From contig LRSR01002478.1 in assembly GCA_001579985.1 (NCBI GenBank), positions 29,980-93,979 on the forward strand: 64,000 bases of DNA, read 5' to 3'. The translations under genes and the position numbers were made by a program. Source of the stretch: Hypsibius dujardini (lineage: Eukaryota; Tardigrada; Eutardigrada; Parachela; Hypsibiidae). Positions 11,012 to 21,347 of this stretch are shown here, piece after piece; within the stretch, counting starts at the first letter, position 1; each line of letters starts with the position of its first letter. The notes beneath the pieces were generated by a model, which saw only the letters and a list, made by a program, of their open reading frames with translations, ran no database searches and was not told the DNA's origin.

Positions 11012-12122
11012 TACAAAGGTTGAACAACTTGATGGTGCTCAATGACTCGTGTTCACACCTGTACAGAGCGCGTTATCTGATTTTCAAATCTCATAAACCC
11101 AACACGTGCTCCGCTCAATTTCGCATGTGTGATATATTTCTTGTCTCATTCGGACGCAAAGATGGGTCGCAAACTAGATTTGGGTCTGAGGGAGTCTATT
11201 TTGACATTGGTCAGTTTGAAATATTCATCCAGAAAAATTGTGGAAGCATTAAAGCTCAGAAATATCTTTGTTTTTTAGAGAGCAGTATCTAATATCATTA
11301 GGAAAATTAACAACAAGGAAGCCGAAAGTGATACTGCACCGTCATCGGTGAAACCCCATGACTCCCCGAAACTCCGAATTCCGGGTTTGGTGGCTGCCAT
11401 TGAAAAATAACTCTCAGGACCGAATTCGCTGACCCGTTGTGCATTAACCTAGAAGTGCGGTGTGACGTTAACGGGATCCGGAAGATTTATTACGAGTTTC
11501 GGGGAGAACGGAGTCCGGAAAGTTGGACCAATTTCTGAATCTCAGAATCTCACCCCAAGGACGTCTTGTTTGTGGCCGGCGTTTGTTCCTGTGGAAAAAC
11601 CGCGATCCGCTTCGTCAAACCCGGATCGAAAAATCAACAGTGAGTACTAAATCCGACATGTTTTAAAGCCGCTTTCCAAGAACGACATTCGGAAACTATT
11701 TCCGGGAGAGCATATCAACAAGGTCGTCTTCCACCATGACAGTGCTCCAGCGCACTCTTCCGGAATCACCCAAGAATAGCTTCGAAATTTCGGAATCAAA
11801 TTCATTCCGAAAGAGCACTGGATAGGCAACAGCCCTGACCTGGCCCCTATGGATTTCGGTGTGAATGGTCTGTTTAAATGGAAATTGTTTGACCAAGCTG
11901 CCACTACAGTGGCAAGTTTGGAACGGGTTATGCGATAGGTGTGGTTAAATTTGGACCAAATTAAAATTAATAACGATTTGCAATCGTGGTGGAAACGTGT
12001 TAAACTCACGAAAGAGAGGCAGGGGCTTTCAAATCGAGCATGTTTTGAAAAATTCGAAGTGAAATTGTGCACGTGGGAATTAATTAAAAACTGAGCACCA
12101 TCAAGTTGTTTAACCTCTGTAC
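11012..12122 (+). mobile_element. Near-complete mariner-like (Tc1/mariner superfamily) transposon
   Basis: Terminal inverted repeats of about 30 bp (TACAAAGGTTGAACAACTTG at 11012 and its near reverse complement ending at 12121) enclose a 1.1-kb body that encodes a broken transposase. TA lies at both boundaries, as expected for the superfamily. Size and layout match a single-gene mariner-type element. Confidence 0.85.
11162..12094 (+). pseudogene. Mariner-like DDE transposase pseudogene
   Basis: It begins MGRKLDLGLRES with a helix-turn-helix-like segment (SSRKIVEALKL). An IRFVKPG block follows near 11605. The C-terminal catalytic part has HHDSAPAHS near 11737 and NSPDLAPMDFGVNG near 11830, the second and third acidic positions of a DDE transposase. 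In-frame stops (after INSEY, after GITQE, after LERVMR) and at least one frameshift near 11620 show that it is dead. The stops differ from the family by single bases. Confidence 0.85.
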
Positions 12123-13138
12123 TAGTACAGTACGAGTACTCAACGCCGCTTATATACATTATATATTATATGTTGTATATTATGTACTGGTTCACCTCAA
12201 CCAAAAGGCAGTGATCATTGTGAATTATTAAAAAAACAGTACTTGGTGAAAATTTCTGCTACAGCAGATGTTTAGAGTAATCACCGATTGCAGTGAGCAC
12301 ACTTTTCACATCACAAAATCTAGGACTCATACTATAAAAAATATTAGTTCGCGCAGAGGTCATTTTCAGGTTCGCGAAATTGCATAATTTAGCTCTTTCT
12401 GCGTTGAGAAAGTTCGCTTTTTTTATCAATCGCTTCATCTCCGGACAAAAAAAATAGTCGGGACTCGCCCGGCAAGTAATCAGCGTACAGGAGCAGTTTC
12501 AGCTGATCAGAGCGAGTACTTTTACTGAAAATTCTTCGAACGGAAAGAGGCGTTATCGTGTTGCAATAGAATGCCGCTGGTCTTTGTGAAATACCAATCG
12601 AATCAAGGCACTTACCTTTGAGCTGGTTCCAAAACGTAAACTGGATGGCATTATTGTCATTCACTAGAGCGCGAGAGCTTTCTCCTGAGGGGTTATGTGA
12701 AGGTTTGCGTCAGCTTAGTATTAATAGTAGCTACATCTCTATCTTTGATCGCTGTTTTAGGTCACCCGGCTGTCGACAATTTTCCAGCTTACTTGGGAAG
12801 ATTTTCAGATGCAGATTTCAAAACGACTCCATATTTTTTTTTTCAAAGACCTATTTATGTAACGAAAAATTATTTCGTCGGCTGAGCATGGAAATCTTTT
12901 GGGGAAGAGACGTTCAGTTAACAGTGTACGCCGCCAATTGATTGCTTGATTGGCAATTTGTCTTTAAATCGGAACATCTGGTTTAACGCACGGCTCTGTT
13001 CCATTTATGAACTCCAGTGATTTGCGAACCGATTAAAAGCACGAACACTAACTTACTAGTGTAAAAAAATGACGTGCCATGTGGTGCAAACTACGGAAAG
13101 AGTTATTGTGCACAAACAAGTTGGTTTTTTAGATATTT
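12123..13138. other. Intergenic, no supported gene
   Basis: AT-rich. A 62-codon frame near 12697-12885 reads like a signal peptide plus a short mature part, but it begins with GTG and has no ATG or splice support (see rejected items). Confidence 0.4.
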
Positions 13139-13300
13139 CACGGTTTGCGGCGGTTAAAAAATGCAAAACCCCAACCGCAGACTTCCTAACCGCAACCGCA
13201 CCGCAGACTGCGAGCAGTCCAAAACCACACCGCCCCGCACCGCCGCAAACCGCGCGACAGTGCGGTGCGGTTTGCACACCTCTATCCTGTACGAGTATCC
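13139..13300. mobile_element. ACCGC-rich low-complexity element (hAT-like MITE candidate)
   Basis: On the minus strand it starts GAGGTGTGCAAACCGCACCG and continues as degenerate CCGCAAACCG units to the matching end near 13139. Non-autonomous hAT-type elements often open with a GGTGTGCAAA-like terminus followed by such repeats. The assignment is by resemblance only. Confidence 0.45.
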
Positions 13301-13430
13301 ACGTAGTACGAGTGCTGGCTTGTCTCACACACAACGAGAGAGATAGTTGACGGCACTACAGTACCGGTAATTTCAATCCCTATCACAACGCCCTCACCTT
13401 GCGTTTGGTAGAAACACACCCGCATCAAAC

Positions 13431-15091
13431 TTGAGTACAAGGAACGACAGGATAGAGGCTATCAGTCAGAGGTTCGTCAGACTCCTTGCGACAGCTGGAG
13501 GGACTGCTGCAGCTGCGGCAGCGGCAGTTACAGTTTGCCACTCGAAGTACGGAATCCATGAAGCCCAGGCTCTACAGCCGTCCAACATATCAATCAGCGT
13601 CCCACCACCAGAGCTGAATGACTTGAAACTGCGAAACGTTCAGGTGTTCATGCGGTATGGAGCGCGGACGCCTGCAAAGTTCTCCCTTATAATTATCTCC
13701 AGCAGGTACAGTGTCAAATAGAAATAATACTAAACCCGCAACTGAGTGGTAATTTCTTTTGTTATCGTTCTCACGACAGACATCATGGCCGGTCGAGCAT
13801 CTCATGGCGGATCCACCGGGGTTGGATAAGTTCGCGTACCGCGTCCGTGACCTCCGCGGTCAAAGCATTCCCATGAGTCGATATGAGACGTCGCAGAGGA
13901 ACATCGTGTTGCAGGGCGGTTGCTTCGCCGGTCAACTCACTTCTCTAGGTAGTATGGACTTCACGCGTCACAGTCTGCTTGGATAATTTTAATCGATTAT
14001 CTTCATTAAGAAGAACGCTCTGTTATCGGTCGGTTTATATCTGTTTGTTATCGGTCACAGGCAAGAAGCAGCTGTACGATCTGGGGCAGAGGCTGCGGAA
14101 AGAATACGTCGACGGCAGAAAATGTATCCCGGGAACATATAATGCAGATGATATTTAGTAGGTTTGCTTTTACGTGTAGGACCAAGGTTTGGACCACTTT
14201 CTGCACTCATTTAGACGAGGTCAAGTCGCGGTCCTGGCCACCGTAGTTCCTTAATTATTTACTTTGACAAATGCCTCTCTGTCTCTGTCTCTGTTTCTGT
14301 ATGTCTTTGTAATTGTCCGTGTCTGTCTGTGGGCCAAAGGGCCATGGACATGTTTTTTTACTATTGGCCCATCCGCAAATTTTGATACACACAGACGGGC
14401 CAACAGGCCAACAATCCAAAACAAATCCTAACATAACGCGGACACTTTTGACCCATGGCTGACGGTCGGGTATTAATTTTGTCGGACCCTCAGCACTATA
14501 GGCCCGTGGGCTGTAATGCTGTAACGAACTCGTCTGCGCTGTACCAGCGTCACTTCTCTACCTGCATCTGTATCTGCTCACTGGCTGTTGATGTGTCTGC
14601 GTCTGGGTCTTCGCCTGTATCTGTGTCTGTGTCTTTGTCTGCCCGTAATAAACGGGCCGGCAAGGCTGCGGATAGCGTGCACTAATACTTTTTTCTTTTT
14701 TTTTCAGCGTACGTTCGACAAATATTATTAGAACAGTTGAGTCAGCTCTCTGGCTTGTTTCTGGCTTGTGCGGACTGCAAAAATCCGGATCAGACAGTGC
14801 TCCTACAGCTCCAGATCCGATCGAGATTTTCGCTTCAACGGAGGAAGAGGAAATCCTCTATCCGAACTATCCGTTCTGCAACGATCTGGGTCGTCTGCTG
14901 TGGAGTTCTTGGTGCGGATGATTAGCGGAATCGACAAAACAGCCGGTAGTCAGCAAGACATTTTGCAACTAACTGCGGGTCCAGTATTTGAGGTAAGTTT
15001 GACAGTCAGGCAGTCAGTCAGTTATTCAGTCAGGCAAGCATACATACACAAGCAGGCAGACATGCATGCATAGACACAAACATAGATACAT

Positions 15092-15127
<36 letters not shown>

Positions 15128-15650
15128 TGTAACATTTACTCTGCTACGAGATAGATAAAGAATACGAGATAGAGACAGCCACACCAACAGACAGACAGAC
15201 AGACAGACAGACAATGTAACATTTTCTCTGCAATTTCTACTGGATAGCTCTTGCTAAACAACATGTACGGAGTCCCCCATCGGAAGAACCGCTTCAAGCT
15301 CGAAGTCTTCTCCTGTCACGATACGACCATGCTCGCCTTGCTGTTAGTTCTTGCTCTTTTCGATGGACAATGGCCGCCGTTACGCCGCTGACTTACTGTT
15401 CGAGCTTCTGGAGGACGGAAAAACCGGTCAGTTCTACGTCCAAGTGAAATTCCTCGGTGCTGCTCAATCGCTTGCCGGAGTCGAGGGGGAAACTGCAGCT
15501 GGATCGAAGCTCTATCCACTGGACGATTTCAGCCGACGGTTCGCTGAGTTGGCCGTCAATCGTCGGCATCATCGCGTCCTGTGCGACAAGGACCGACCCC
15601 ATGGCCTACCACTGGATACTCGCGACAGCGGCGGAGACAGATCGTCTTAG
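13431..15650 (+). pseudogene. Degraded tandem paralogue of the ACP6-like phosphatase
   Basis: Aligned exons: ~13431-13705, 13780-13948, 14061-14157, 14708-14992, 15248-15650. Exons 2 and 3 have the same lengths (169 and 97) as the intact copy. Lesions: the catalytic motif reads RYGARTP (CAC to TAT, His to Tyr). Exon 4 is 196 nt shorter, having lost the segment after CNDLGRL, which shifts frame and gives a TGA. One extra T near 15380 (CCGTTACGCC versus CCGTACGCA) shifts the frame after the WPP block. No in-frame ATG sits at the position of the intact copy's start. The CHDTT motif survives. It cannot make a normal phosphatase. Splice sites remain, so it may still be transcribed. Confidence 0.85.
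15085..15214. repeat. Two (CAGA)n arrays in the pseudogene's intron 4
   Basis: Pure CAGA tetramer runs at about 15091-15125 and 15189-15213 are each followed by AATGTAACATTT-TCTC. The array plus flank is thus a short direct duplication of roughly 95 bp. Confidence 0.85.
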
Positions 15651-16000
15651 ATTCCGATTGCGAGGAATTAGTCATACCGCGGCGCATGTGAACAAGCCCG
15701 GATTAAGAGGCTGGATTATATCAGGAAATAGTGCTTTATCACTGGTTTCTTCGTTCTGCGCCACGAACATTTTTGCGTGATGTCTATTTCGTTGCCACCA
15801 AATATCTACAGTTCCTACGCCTCTCTTTCGTCAGTCATCTGTTACACTTTTGGTGTTTTGTTAATTCTTTCTGTGTACAGAACTCTTGTTTCTTCTGTAT
15901 GTTGAGGAAAGTTTGCAGCTCATTTTTACTTCCTGACAGACAATTGATAAATATTTAAGAAATATACATATGTACATTAAGTGGGTTTGTTGTGTGAGCT
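15651..16000. other. Intergenic between convergent genes; no gene seen
   Basis: T-rich 3' flank between the phosphatase pseudogene (plus) and the astacin-like gene (minus). A GATAAATATTTAAG stretch near 15947 is the only notable motif. Confidence 0.4.
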
Positions 16001-16006
16001 TTTATT
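16001..16006 (-). terminator. Polyadenylation signal overlapping the astacin stop codon
   Basis: On the minus strand the coding end reads GGC TAA TAA AAG, so an AATAAA hexamer overlaps the stop codon (16005-16007). If it is used, the 3' UTR would be only a few tens of bases. Confidence 0.5.
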
Positions 16007-18448
16007 AGCCGAAACCGATAGGAGGGTACATTTTGTTGATTTTCTTGATATCCCCCGGAGTGAGTCCGACCCGTTGGCCCATCGGTGCATTCTGGTTCGG
16101 CGGAAGAGGTTTAACCGTGGGGATGTTCTTGTTGACGGCGAAGGCAAGGGCGTCGAAGTGCATTAGGGAGTTGAGGTCGTACGGCTCGCCGAGATCCGCG
16201 GTTACAGGGTCAAGATACTTCTGGAAGTTATGGAGCCGGTCTAGATATTAAAATTCAACAAACAAAAGGATTAATTTTGGCAAAGGATAATCATAGTGAT
16301 GATTTTGTGAAACGACAAGCAGTTCAAGTAGTAGGTATGAATTGTGGCGTTGGGTAATGATAGAGTATGTTATAGACTAATACTATTAACTTGTAAGTAT
16401 GACTATTTGAGCCTACCAAATTCGGCCACATTTGAGAGATTCAGTTGAATGTACTGGTCCCGGTCCAAACGTCCTTGCTCGTGCCAGAAACCTGAGATAG
16501 TAACCAAATAGAGCTGTAAAATGTAGTTGCTGGAGAGAAACGACATAAAACGGAGAACGTACCCATTGCATGCATAAAGTCGTGAATGATAATTCCCTTG
16601 CGAAAACAAGCTGCCAAGTAAATACGGTCAATTAATATAGCGGAAATTTCGACAAAATTAAAAGCACACATTTTTCTGCTTACCGTTATCAGGGTTCAAA
16701 TTCATCAGTTGTTTCCCCCCAATTCGTCCGACGTAAGTGGAGCACCTACCGTAATACAAAGGGAACGTCTTATTTCCTTATGGTATTCAGATATCGATTG
16801 GCACATACAATCCTTAAATTCATAAAGCCAATTAAGTGCAATGATCTCAAGATAATTGCGAGAAGTAAAGTGGGCTCGATGAAAAAAATCTTGATGAAAC
16901 GACGTACCCCGCTTCGCCCTTTACGACAGAAATGTAGTCTTTGTGCAAGGCGGTTTTCGCGACGATTTGCAGATTGTCGATTTTAAAATTGATTTCTAGG
17001 ATTGCGTACAGGATGACAGTCCGTTGTTCAATCGCTGGCAAAAAATGAGGGGTTAGTATTTTCGGCCTTGTTTAGTAACAAGGCTGAAAATAAGATCAGG
17101 ATAAGTGCATAAAAGAGGATGGTTGTCAACAGAAAAGCTCACTGAATGCACTGGATATTTCGTAGGGCAGTTGATTGTTGAGCCATTTATTGGCTTTGAG
17201 TTGATTAGGACGCTAAAGAAATTATGAACAAAAAGTGATCAATGAACATTTGATTCAGATAAAAAGAAAGGATGTGGGGAGAGCTACGCGCACTAGGCAC
17301 CATCTTGTGCTTTGCTCACAACCCGCACTATTTTGTTAATTATCAATTGAAATGCCGGCAGCAGTAGTGTACTAGTGTACTTATGCTGCTTATGCCCACA
17401 ACCTTTTTCGCCAAATATTGTGCACAGCCTTTTTCTAAAAACACAACCTTTGTTTTGCGAAATGCCATTATAACTTGGTATTGGCAGAGTAGGGACGGCA
17501 ACACTATAGTATATGAGTGTTTTACTTTTTTCTGGTGTTGTTTAGCTAAGCTATATAAAAAAAACTAAAACATTTATTAATATTTTCGCTTTAACTATTG
17601 TGATCGACTTAAAGCACTAAAAGCTTAAGTTAATGAATAAAAGTTAAATGTTAAAAGCTGAAAACGCAAAGTTAGTTAACTCACTTCGATTAAAACTAAG
17701 AATTGTAGCCTGCAAGATTTATTGACAAAAGGAAACCGGAAACTACACTAAAAATCGTCAGTAATATATTTTCGTTTTAAAATTAGTTGACTAATTAATT
17801 GACAAAGCGCTCCGTTTGCTGTCAGAAATTCTCTAAATAAGCTGTATTTTTGAGCAAAATATACTATACTAATCGCTAGTTATGCTTCTTTTGGGTTTTT
17901 AAAAAATATCATTTTGAAATTTCGGTAAACTACTTGATTTTTTTCGGAAAAAAGGTCGTGTCCCAAATTTGGCGAACAAGGTTGCGGACATAGCAATTGA
18001 TAATATTTAAAAAGGTTGTACGGGTTGAGAGCCATATAGCTGCTATAGCATAAGGTTGTGCCGCTTTTTTTACCATGGCCCTCTTCACTAAAAGATTTCC
18101 GCGGATCTAATCGAAGTAAATCATGGAGGTTCGTACCAGGATGGAATTGGGATCAACGCCCATGATGTCATTCTCGAAAAGTCTATTTACGACTAGATTT
18201 GCAACGGCAGCCGTGGTTCTTCGTGTCGTCGTCGTCGTCGTAGTGGTTGTCCTCGCGATAGTCTTCCTTGCACGACTTTCTATTGCAATCGATGCATTCA
18301 ACCACAGGTCCTCCGTCGTGGTGGTGGCAGCATCAATTTCGTCTGCTGCTGCTGGACTCTCTGCATTACTGATGAAGGCGGTTTCATTTGCACCGTGAGC
18401 CTGACAGCAGAGCCAGCTCAGAAATAACAGACGGATGGAGGATAGCAT
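16005..18448 (-). CDS. Astacin-family (M12A) zinc metalloprotease-like secreted protein, 309 aa, 7 exons, altered active site
   Basis: Exons: 18448-18137, 17212-17143, 17034-16908, 16745-16684, 16610-16563, 16491-16417, 16240-16005. They sum to 310 codons with all phases matching. Exon 1 encodes a signal peptide (LSSIRLLFLSWLCCQAHG), a Thr-rich linker and FENDIMG (residues 91-97), which fits the astacin prodomain FxGD aspartate switch. The catalytic domain starts near NKWLNNQLPYEIS. It has GCSTYVGRIGG, the zinc motif HDFMHAMGFWH (200-210) and the Met-turn LMHF (257-260). The usual catalytic Glu is Asp201, and the Met-turn Tyr is Phe260. The CxF cysteine and the C-terminal cysteine, which normally pair, are both missing. 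It may be a weak or inactive protease. Confidence 0.85.
18213..18262. repeat. CGT/ACG trinucleotide tract encoding the Thr-rich linker
   Basis: A (GTCGTC/GTAGTG)n run inside astacin exon 1 encodes nine consecutive Thr plus neighbours on the minus strand. Codons vary, so it is not a pure microsatellite. On the plus strand it gives a poly-Val frame that is not a gene. Confidence 0.7.
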
Positions 18449-18711
18449 TTTTAGCCGCCGCAAATAATTGAGAGGAGGTTTTTTTGAAAGCACCAATCCC
18501 TGAATAACCGAATAGATGCACATACAGTATTCGGATGTTAAAGTAAGTACCACTTTTATTGTTTTTACTGTACATACAGGAGAGCCACTTGAGATTTGCA
18601 TCCGGTAGCCCAGTGCCCTGCGCAGGCTTCGTCCGTTGTCGAACCGGCGCGTGTCTACGTCATTGCTCGTGGTTCGTGCGCGAGAAACCTCTCGACTACG
18701 TGCGGGTGCAC

Positions 18712-18907
18712 GGTAGGCACCCCCGCATAGGGCTTAGGCTATAAGTTCCCCTCTCCTTCCCCGTTTTTATCCCTTTCCACTTTCGGTTTTTTCGATGTTG
18801 ACCGTCATTCCCTAACTTGATAAATTAAAGAGTGATTTTTTTAGAATCCTTAAGTTTCCTTCTCACAAAAAAATGAAACCCTAAATACTGGACACCCCCT
18901 GATAGGC
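18712..18907. mobile_element. Copy A of a GGGCTTAGGCT non-autonomous element
   Basis: Shares GGGCTTAGGCT near 18729 and AAACCCTAAATACTGGAC near 18878 with the element at 43.4-43.7 kb, which lies in the opposite orientation. No coding capacity. Confidence 0.6.
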
Positions 18908-19889
18908 TAAACGTGTTCCTGTTTAATTTTACCCGTGTGTGCACCTTAGCCCTCGAACAAACGTGAACAATTTCACGCCGAATTCAGATCTCAATTCGGC
19001 CCTGCAATGCCTGAAGAGTTACGGTTTCCTGTTGACGACTTTCTGATCCCAAAGTTGCTGATGCATGAAGAAAAAAAGACCTCTTGAGGTTGCGGGAAGA
19101 CGCGATAAACTGGACGTACGCATATGCACTTTCAGTAGAAACTTCCGGATATCTGTGACGGCTCATTCTGAAGTGGATCGATCGGGTCAGAATACTATGA
19201 AGCTGTTAATGACGCATTGCGAGGCTTTTTCCCATTCAGAAACTCTTCCTCGGTCGTTACCTAAAATCGCAAATTCTTCTTTGCGAGTCAAAACTTGCAC
19301 AACAATGAGAACGAATACCGAGCGGAGAGGAGCTCAATTAAGAATAACTATAAACTTTCCAAAAATACTAGTAAATCCCATTCATTTCACAAGTTAGAGG
19401 AAATGGAAGAAGCGGTCCGCTAAAAAATATATCGAAATACAGCTGAAAACGCTGGTGGAACGGAACAGCGACCAGCTTGGTGGAGCGGAGCGGGTTGACT
19501 TTTAATTAGAACTATCGCGACTATCCGCCAGCCGATAATACTTAAATTCAGCTCCCGGAGTTTCCAACGCGAACGCTCGACCCTCGTTAAATGAACCTTA
19601 GGCTGCTACGGGAATCATTCGGCGCTCTCCCTGTCAGCCCCAATGGAAAATCCCACTACCACGGCTGATTTGCCCATGTGAAAACAACTTCACAAACATT
19701 TCGCCGCCCGCCAATGTCCGAGGAATAAATGACTTCGTAATTTTCCCCAAAATTGTTTCCTGAATTTTGCTATCCGAATTCACACAGCCTGAAAGGAAAT
19801 TGGTCATTACATTATTAACTTTCTTTTCCATCTGGATGGGAAAATGTAACATGGATTAAGTACACACGGTAAAGTATCCGTCTGAAAAC
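18908..19889. other. 5' flank of VPS13; no gene seen
   Basis: Contains no supported exon. It presumably includes the VPS13 promoter and 5' UTR; transcripts would start within the last few hundred bases. Confidence 0.4.
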
Positions 19890-21347
19890 ATGGTATTCGA
19901 AGGCATTTTGGTGGAGGTTTTGAACACCTTTCTCGGCGATTACATCGAGAATCTCGACAAGGATCAGCTTTCAGTCGCCGTTTGGAGTGGTAAATTCATT
20001 TCTTCACTGGTTTTGCATCCCTCTTGAAGAATCGCATCGCTTTTTATTGGGGAAATTTTATTTGCAGGAAATATTGAGCTGCGAGAGCTGAAATTCAAAG
20101 ACAGCCTTCTCGATGACTTGAACTACCCGATCCGGACGGCGTTTGGCTATCTCGGTAGGTGGGCCCGTGGGACAGGGAATCGAAAATGGAATAGGGAAAG
20201 ATCCGCCTGGATGGCAGCATTGAAAAGTCGAGTTTAGTTTGTGGCAGTCAGGTTTGGCCAGTGGCCCGCGTCTCAAGTCCTGAATTTGGTCAGACTTGGC
20301 TGGTACAGTACGTGGCCATATTATAGCGCTGATCGAGTTGAGCCATTTACCTCGGTCAGAGCGCACCGGCCGAAGTGACTGGCCTAACTCGGTTAGCGTA
20401 TAATATGGCCACGTGTGTACTTTACCACTTTGAGATAGAACTTGAGTTAGTCTGTGTTTCACGGAAGAGGGAGCTTTTTCAACTGTGTCGACCAGGATTG
20501 GCCAGGATGTTGTGTTTGATGATGCGGGTTGGCCAGACTTGGATGGCACATTTTGTTTTGTCGACATTATGCGTTTTTGTCGCTTCATATTTATCTGAAT
20601 CCTTCAGTTTGATCTCCCGGCATATCAGGAGCTGTCGATTGTACTATTTAATCGATACTCATTCTATAGAAATAGTTGTTTTTGCGCATACGCCAGATTG
20701 GGCCAACGAGAATGTTCAGCTTTGGATGTTATTACGTCAATGTCTTTCTTTCCAGGAAAGCTTGGGATTGATATCCCGTGGAAGAATCTTTACACGAAAC
20801 CGATTGTGATCACAGTTGAGGATGTCCTGCTGCTGGTCGTCCCAAACACGGGTGCGGTTCGGTTTTTTCTTTGCTTGCAGTTCTGTTTCAGCTGTTTGAC
20901 AAGGTGTTTTTTTCCGGATGGTTAGATGCCGAATACGACGTGGAGAAGGGCAAGCAGAAGCAGTGGGAGCAGAAGCAGCGTCAGTTAAAGCATCTAGAAT
21001 TAGTCGGCAGTACTGAAAACCCCGAGGAAGAAGGAGCCAAGGCTAAGGAACCAGGTAGGAAGCTACAAATTTGCAGTGCTTCGTAACTAATGATTAACCG
21101 AGTAGACAGGCAGATGATAGGCAGACAGACAGACAGACATACGTTCTGATTAGGTGATTGTAAGCATTCATTTATACATCTTTTTTTTGTTAAAGTCAAG
21201 ACGACGTTTAAGGACAAGCTCATCGCAAAACTGATCAGCAATATCCAAGTGGACATCAAGAATGTCCACATTCGCTACGAAGGCACAACTGAGGAAGACA
21301 AGAGCACCTTCTGTTTCGGTGCGACACTCGGCAGTTTGCTGTTCAAG
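19890..21347 (+). other. VPS13 chorein N-terminal domain coding region
   Basis: Exons 1-5 encode residues 1-188. They include the amphipathic chorein start, the IPWKNLYTKP block and the IRYEG segment. In the family this end caps the lipid-carrying groove and docks on the donor membrane, usually the ER. Confidence 0.8.

Noticed and set aside
11647-12159. 170-codon minus-strand frame
   Set aside because: Antisense to the mariner transposase relic; all recognisable motifs are on the plus strand.
12697-12885. 62-codon frame with a signal-peptide-like hydrophobic start
   Set aside because: It starts with GTG, has no ATG and no clear splice acceptor. Kept only as a weak possibility.
18123-18398. 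Plus-strand frame with a poly-Val stretch
   Set aside because: Antisense to astacin exon 1 (Thr-rich linker).
18600-18730. GC-rich block with GGTAGCCCAGTGCCCTGCGC near the GGGCTTAGGCT element
   Set aside because: It looked like a possible small RNA or SINE head, but I saw no promoter boxes or second copy to support it.
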